From positions 1 to 64,000 of the forward strand of contig NZ_JAIZEO010000004.1 of NCBI RefSeq assembly GCF_024189315.1: a DNA stretch of 64,000 nt, written 5' to 3'. The notes beneath the pieces are model-generated. The model did not search any database. It had not been told where the DNA came from and saw nothing but the letters and a program-made list of their open reading frames with translations. Source of the stretch: Halobacillus sp. A5. Lineage in GTDB: Bacteria; Bacillota; Bacilli; Bacillales; Halobacillaceae. This document shows, in pieces, positions 55,426 through 64,000 of this stretch. Position numbers and translations under genes: made by a program. Position 1 is the stretch's first letter, and the number at the start of each line of letters is the position of its first letter.

Positions 55426-56976
55426 CTAAAGCATCTCTGAAGTTGTTTTTCCCTGCATGTGGTGAATTAAATAGTCGGGTCCTCCGGCTTTGGAGTCTGT
55501 TCCTGACATATTAAACCCTCCAAATGGATGGTAGCCGACAATGGCGGCTGTGCACCCGCGGTTAAAGTACAGGTTTCCGACGTGGAAATCCTCCCGGGCT
55601 TTCTCCTGATTATGACGATTATTCGTAATTACTGCCCCGGTCAGGCCGTAATCTGTATTATTAGCGATTTCAATCGCTTCATCGAACGTCTTCGCTTTCG
55701 TGAAACCAACCACAGGTCCGAAAATTTCTTCCTGCATTATGCGCGCATCAGGAGCTAACTCAGCAAATACAGTCGGCTCTACAAACCACCCTTTGCTGTC
55801 ATTCCCTTTTCCTCCAGTCACAAGCTTGCCTTCTTCCTTGCCAATGTCAATATAGCTCATAATTTTATCGAAAGCCGCTTGATCGATAACTGGTCCCATG
55901 TATGTGTCATGTGCAGCAGGATCACCATAGGAGACAGATTCCCTCGTTTTGGCTGCTACTTTATCAAGCAGTTCATCATAGATGTCTTCGTGCGCTATCA
56001 CCCGGGAACAGGCAGAACATTTTTGACCGGAAAATCCGAAAGCAGAGTATGTGATGGCAACAGCGGCCAACTCCAGGTCAGAGTCCTTATCCACCACGAT
56101 CGTATCCTTTCCGCCCATTTCAATAATCGTGCGCTTCAGCCACTTCTGGCCTGGCTGAACTTTTGACGCCCGCTCAAAGATGCGCGTTCCAACTTCACGG
56201 GAGCCAGTAAAGCTTACAAAGCGAGTACGAGGATGATCAACGAGGTAATCGCCCACTTCTTTGCCGCTGCCAGGAATATAATTGATGACTCCTGCGGGAA
56301 GCCCGGCTTCTTCGAGCACTTCCATCATCTTAAACGCAATGATTGGTGTCGCACTTGCCGGCTTAAGAAGGACTGTATTCCCTGATACCATCGATGCCAC
56401 CGTCGTCCCACACATAATGGCGAATAAGAAGTTCCATGGAGAAATGACTACTCCCACACCAAGCGGTATGTAATGGAACCGGTTATTTTCGATAGGCCGG
56501 GAGTTAATTTCCACCCCTTTATCGATTTCGATGATCTGCCGGCCGTAATATTCCAGGAAGTCAATTGCTTCTGCAGTATCGGCGTCAGCTTCCTTCCAAG
56601 GCTTGCCTCCTTCTTTCACGAGATGAGCCGTGAATTCATGCTTACGGCGGCGGATAATTGCTGCAGCACGGAAAAGAATATCAGCTCGAAACTGTGCTTT
56701 CGTTTTTCTCCACCAGTTAAATGTGTCATCCGCAATTTGATGAGCTTTCTCAGCCAGGTCCTGGTTCGCTTTGGACACGTAGCCAACGACCTCTTTTTTA
56801 TTGGCTGGGTTAACTACTTTTATTTTATCGTCTGTCATAATTCGCTCTCCGCCGATGATCAACGGGTAATCTTTGCCTAAGTCTGCTTCAGCCTGCTTAA
56901 TGGCATCTTCCATTGCTTTCCTATTCTCTTCAATTGTAAAATCAGTAAAAGGTTCATGCTTGTAAGGAACTACCAT
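55426..56976 (-). CDS. pruA: 1-pyrroline-5-carboxylate (glutamate semialdehyde) dehydrogenase
   Basis: The 516-residue NAD-dependent aldehyde dehydrogenase oxidises glutamate gamma-semialdehyde to glutamate, the last step of proline and arginine breakdown. The general base is in [11 protein letters not shown], the catalytic Cys in [13 protein letters not shown], and [13 protein letters not shown] and [14 protein letters not shown] are typical of RocA/YcgN. I start it at ATG 56976 after AGGAGG. No proline dehydrogenase gene is adjacent, which is unusual. The neighbouring putP supports a proline-using role. Confidence 0.93.
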   Translation of the reverse strand: MVVPYKHEPFTDFTIEENRKAMEDAIKQAEADLGKDYPLIIGGERIMTDDKIKVVNPANKKEVVGYVSKANQDLAEKAHQIADDTFNWWRKTKAQFRADILFRAAAIIRRRKHEFTAHLVKEGGKPWKEADADTAEAIDFLEYYGRQIIEIDKGVEINSRPIENNRFHYIPLGVGVVISPWNFLFAIMCGTTVASMVSGNTVLLKPASATPIIAFKMMEVLEEAGLPAGVINYIPGSGKEVGDYLVDHPRTRFVSFTGSREVGTRIFERASKVQPGQKWLKRTIIEMGGKDTIVVDKDSDLELAAVAITYSAFGFSGQKCSACSRVIAHEDIYDELLDKVAAKTRESVSYGDPAAHDTYMGPVIDQAAFDKIMSYIDIGKEEGKLVTGGKGNDSKGWFVEPTVFAELAPDARIMQEEIFGPVVGFTKAKTFDEAIEIANNTDYGLTGAVITNNRHNQEKAREDFHVGNLYFNRGCTAAIVGYHPFGGFNMSGTDSKAGGPDYLIHHMQGKTTSEML

Positions 56977-57098
56977 GTAAAACCGCCTCCTCATATTTTG
57001 GGGTCAGACGCTTTTTTTGAAAATTGTTACATTAAGCGTTTCCACAAAATATTCTATCGTATGTTGCTGGTTTCTTCAAATTATTTCTATTGTTATTT

Positions 57099-57188
57099 AT
57101 GGGCGGTATTATGCAGTTTATGGGCTTTTCTATGCCTTTATGGGCGAATATTTTTGTTTATGGGCAGAAACTCACCGCTTATGGGCAA
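57099..57188. repeat. 20-21-bp-phased TTTATGGGC array
   Basis: ATGGGC occurs five times with GGG starting at 57101, 57122, 57142, 57162 and 57183 (steps 21, 20, 20, 21), mostly as TTTATGGGC. It is the reverse complement of the motif repeated at 25457-25560. The bases between copies differ. It lies between pruA and camS on the promoter side of pruA. Confidence 0.87.
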
Positions 57189-57195
57189 AACAAAA

Positions 57196-57240
57196 AGCCA
57201 CGACGGCTCGGCTCAGGCTCCTGCCTGCCGTCATGGCTTC
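57196..57240 (-). terminator. Terminator of camS
   Basis: GCCATGACGGC pairs with GCCGTCGTGGC (one wobble) on the minus strand, followed by TTTTTG, just after the camS stop codon. Confidence 0.88.
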
Positions 57241-57246
57241 CTATAA

Positions 57247-58395
57247 TTAGTCATAAATATGAATGAAAGGCTCTTCCTGGTCTGGTTCCTTGACGATTAA
57301 GCTTTCCTGTTGATCCATGCTGTTAATCTTTACTTCTACGGAATAGTGATCTTCAAACATTTCCATGACCAGACTGTACACATATTGGGTAAAGCCGGTT
57401 ACTTCAGATTGGGAGTCAAACTGAATCGGAATGTCGATTTTTACTTCCTGTAATTCATCATCTACGTAAAACCCGTTTGCAATCATGCCGACAAAGTTTG
57501 GAAAATAATCCGAGACTTCTGTACGGAAATCAGAAAATGTTTCAGCATCGTCGAAATGGTCCTCTTCTGCTTCATCTGATGGGAATAGTACATATTCCTC
57601 ATCAATATCTTCCCATCCGCCTACTGAATTATTAGATTCTCCGGCGTATCCTTTACTTAAAAAGTTACCTGGAGACTCTGCGTTGTCTTCCTCTTCTTCA
57701 TATATAGCAAAGGCTACAGGAACATTCTGCAGCTCTTCTATTTCCCTCAGCCGCTCCAATATCGTATCTGCGTACTCCTGTCCTCTCGACAAGGACTCGC
57801 TCGTTGATATATCTTCTTTGTATTCCCTGCCTTCTGCCTGGAAGTCATAAACAGAGCGCATGGATATCCCTATGGTTAATCCTGCTACTTCGACGACATC
57901 ATCGTCCCCTTCACGGATTAAATAATCTTGTTCCACTATGTTTGAAATGTAGCGTGGAGTCTCACGGAATTCTTCCTCTGAGGCAGATTCTTCATCAAGC
58001 TCCGGATTCAGTCCGTCCTCGTTTTCATCAGAAACTCTGCCCAGCCAGCTGAGCAGTGTATCCTCATCTAAGAACTGTCCGGGCTGGAAGTAATATTCTT
58101 CCGGATCGAAAAATTCTTTGGAATGTCGCTGCAGTCCGCCTTCAAATTCAGCGATGTCCAGACGGTTCCCCATCTGATTCGTCGTTACTCCTCGTGCCGC
58201 TGAAATTCTCGATTCTCCTTCTGTTAAAATCATCCTGTACGTATCATCGGATAAATCATAGTTTGGGATGATCGCTTTTTCTTCACTGTCTTCATCCGTC
58301 GTTTCGCGAACAACCTCGTCGGTATTATCATATACGGGTGTACACGCACTGACAATAAGGATCATAGCTAACCAAACGGCGTGCAGCTTCCTCAT
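57247..58395 (-). CDS. camS: CamS family lipoprotein
   Basis: The 382-residue lipoprotein starts MRKLHAVWLAMILIVSAC, a signal peptide with the lipobox Cys. The mature protein is strongly acidic, as in halotolerant bacteria. It belongs to the CamS/YerH family, named for the staphylococcal lipoprotein whose signal peptide yields a pheromone; its cellular role is unclear. I use ATG 58395 with GGGGAG eight bases upstream rather than the in-frame GTG at 58404. Position after ligA matches B. subtilis yerH. Confidence 0.9.
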   Translation of the reverse strand: MRKLHAVWLAMILIVSACTPVYDNTDEVVRETTDEDSEEKAIIPNYDLSDDTYRMILTEGESRISAARGVTTNQMGNRLDIAEFEGGLQRHSKEFFDPEEYYFQPGQFLDEDTLLSWLGRVSDENEDGLNPELDEESASEEEFRETPRYISNIVEQDYLIREGDDDVVEVAGLTIGISMRSVYDFQAEGREYKEDISTSESLSRGQEYADTILERLREIEELQNVPVAFAIYEEEEDNAESPGNFLSKGYAGESNNSVGGWEDIDEEYVLFPSDEAEEDHFDDAETFSDFRTEVSDYFPNFVGMIANGFYVDDELQEVKIDIPIQFDSQSEVTGFTQYVYSLVMEMFEDHYSVEVKINSMDQQESLIVKEPDQEEPFIHIYD

Positions 58396-58410
58396 GTATT
58401 CCACTCCCCA

Positions 58411-62653
<4,243 letters not shown>

Positions 62654-62680
62654 GAGGACACCTTCCTTTTTTCTTGATTG

Positions 62681-63361
62681 TTACCTGCAGGCTTCCACCG
62701 TTCGTAAAGCTGCCTGTACATCTTTATATATAATATTACCAACCACGATGACGTCAGCATATTGCTTCATCGCTGCTGCCTGATCGTATGATTCAATTCC
62801 TCCGCCATAAAAAAGTGCGGTCTGCTCTAATTGGGAGCTGACCTGTTTCACCAATTCCACATCCCCAAACATTCCGCTGTATTCTAAGTAAAAGATCGGA
62901 AACCGAAACATTTGCTCGGCCATGACGGCATAGGCCATTACATCCTCCTGCGTGGGAAACTCACATTCTGCAGCTTTAAACACCTTGGCCTGATCGTTCA
63001 TTACACAGTAGCCTTCCACCACCATTTGATTCCAATCGATCCAATCATTATATTCCTTAATCGCTTCATGCTGGATTCCTGTAACAAAGTGTTTCTCCTT
63101 ACTGTTTAAAACGCTTGGAATTAAATAGCCGTCAAATCCAGGCATAATGGCTTCCATAGTCGAAACCTCAAGAAGGCAGGGAACAGTGTACTGCTGTACC
63201 CTTTCGGCAAGATCATATACATTATCAAATGTCACCCCATCCGTACCTCCGATAATGATTGCATCCGTACCTGATTCACAAATAGAAGATAAATCTTCGT
63301 TCTCTATTAATTTATTAGGATCCAGTTTAAAAACGTGGCGCCATTCGTTCACGTGTAGCAA
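62681..63361 (-). CDS. pcrB: Heptaprenylglyceryl phosphate synthase
   Basis: The 226-residue TIM-barrel enzyme joins heptaprenyl diphosphate to sn-glycerol-1-phosphate, making an archaea-like ether lipid precursor in Bacillales. WRHVFKLDPNK opens the barrel, ICESGTDAIIIGGTDGVT is the first phosphate-binding region, and FYGGGIESYDQAAAM with VIVVGNIIY closes it. I start it at TTG 63361, 10 bases after GGAGG, because family members begin with the same few residues before WRHVFK. It is cotranscribed with pcrA. Confidence 0.93.
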   Translation of the reverse strand: MLHVNEWRHVFKLDPNKLIENEDLSSICESGTDAIIIGGTDGVTFDNVYDLAERVQQYTVPCLLEVSTMEAIMPGFDGYLIPSVLNSKEKHFVTGIQHEAIKEYNDWIDWNQMVVEGYCVMNDQAKVFKAAECEFPTQEDVMAYAVMAEQMFRFPIFYLEYSGMFGDVELVKQVSSQLEQTALFYGGGIESYDQAAAMKQYADVIVVGNIIYKDVQAALRTVEACR

Positions 63362-63720
63362 GGGATGTCTTCCTCCATATGGTGAAACTTTTTTCTAACG
63401 AAAGTTTCACTCGCAGAAGCTGCGTTTATTTCTCGGATATTTATCGTACGTATTCAACGATAAACCTTTTGTCCATTCATATATTATAGCAAACTTTTGC
63501 TTATTACATGAATCGATAAGAGGGATTTTTTGTGAAGTATTGTGAGCTTTATGATGACTGAAGAAATTTGTTAATGTTTTAAATCGAACTGATGTCTGTG
63601 GAGGGAGGGCTGGGTTTTTGACATAAAAATACTACATCCGTCACTTGGCATTGGGATGTCGAAATTACCACTCTCATTAAAACAAAAAACCGCCCTTTTT
63701 AAAGAGGACGGTTATTACTT
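63362..63720. other. Promoter region of pcrB and end of yerC
   Basis: On the minus strand a consensus -10, TATAAT, lies in TTGCTATAATATATG near 63485. I see no good -35. The stretch also holds the yerC terminator (63688-63713). No further gene is visible. Confidence 0.5.
63688..63713 (-). terminator. Terminator of yerC
   Basis: AACCGTCC pairs with GGGCGGTT (one wobble) around a 10-nt loop on the minus strand and runs into TTTT, 8 bases after the yerC stop. Confidence 0.85.
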
Positions 63721-64000
63721 CTATTCTGTTCTTTTTTCCTGTACGCGGTCAAGTGCCAGAGTGTACGCATCATTACCGTAGTTCAAACAGCGTTTCACAC
63801 GAGAGATCGTAGCCGTGGACGCACCGGTTTCAGTTTCAATCTTATGGTACGTAAACCCTTCACGCAGCATTCTTGCTACTTCCAGACGTTGGGCAAGCGA
63901 CTGCACTTCATTCATCGTAGCCAAATCATCAAAAAATTCATAGCATTCTTCTACATTTTTTAAAGATAAAATCGCTTCGAAAAGCTGGTCCAGTGTTTTG
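63721..64000 (-). CDS. yerC: YerC/YecD family TrpR-like protein, partial at the window edge
   Basis: The visible 93 codons, KTLDQLFEAILSLKNVEECY through to LALDRVQEKRTE, are all but the first few residues of the YerC family. These are small TrpR-like helix-turn-helix proteins of unknown target (LREGFTYHKIETETGASTAT is the HTH). The frame is open to base 63999, so the start lies beyond the window. An internal ATG at 63924 is not the real start. Position before pcrB matches B. subtilis. Confidence 0.93.
   Translation of the reverse strand, partial: KTLDQLFEAILSLKNVEECYEFFDDLATMNEVQSLAQRLEVARMLREGFTYHKIETETGASTATISRVKRCLNYGNDAYTLALDRVQEKRTE

Overview
The window reads as the chromosome of a low-GC Gram-positive bacterium of the family Bacillaceae. 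Gene order around yerC, pcrB, pcrA, ligA, camS, a proline symporter, gatCAB, dgkB and rlmD follows the Bacillus subtilis arrangement, and Shine-Dalgarno sites are strong (GGAGG-type). A BCCT betaine transporter and a proline symporter at the opuE position fit a salt-tolerant genus such as Halobacillus, but the genus is my inference.

Layout. 1-155 is a 28-bp tandem repeat next to an M20 amidohydrolase gene. 1614-2810 holds a macrolide phosphotransferase gene (mph) and its leader, which looks like a ribosome-stalling attenuator with a 14-residue Arg-Leu-Arg leader peptide. 3059-10000 is assimilatory sulfate reduction and siroheme synthesis: sirC on the plus strand and a SAM-I riboswitch-controlled minus-strand operon cysH-cysP-sat-cysC-sumT-sirB-hemD-like. 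10363-14639 carries two transporters, a CtaG-like gene and a DUF2243 gene. 14803-23192 is assimilatory nitrate and nitrite reduction (nasB, nasC, nirB, nirD, a second sumT) behind a TnrA-type site. The siroheme made by the first block is the cofactor of NirB in this block. 23487-30345 has a BCCT transporter, a DUF454 gene, a DUF4317 gene and katG with PerR-like boxes, followed by an Mrr-type nuclease gene at 30503-32185.

32389-46473 is an integrated island of about 14.1 kb. A 22-bp exact direct repeat marks its ends. The right copy lies inside the 3' end of the 23S rRNA methyltransferase gene rlmD. The left copy is still attached to the displaced original rlmD tail and its terminator. The cargo is an IclR-type regulator and a minus-strand operon encoding a TAXI-TRAP importer, a family III CoA-transferase, three crotonases, a thiolase and a 3-hydroxyacyl-CoA dehydrogenase. 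The same 25-bp operator lies at the regulator promoter and the operon promoter. The integrase end is full of decayed genes, so the island is probably fixed.

46427-64000 is core housekeeping: rlmD, dgkB, gatBAC, a NERD-domain pseudogene with three in-frame stops, a proline symporter with a 42-residue companion, a P5C dehydrogenase, camS, ligA, pcrA, pcrB and partial yerC. Three intergenic arrays of short motifs spaced 20-21 bp (25457, 52322, 57099) and the 28-bp palindrome arrays (1-155 and 3059) are unexplained structure outside genes.
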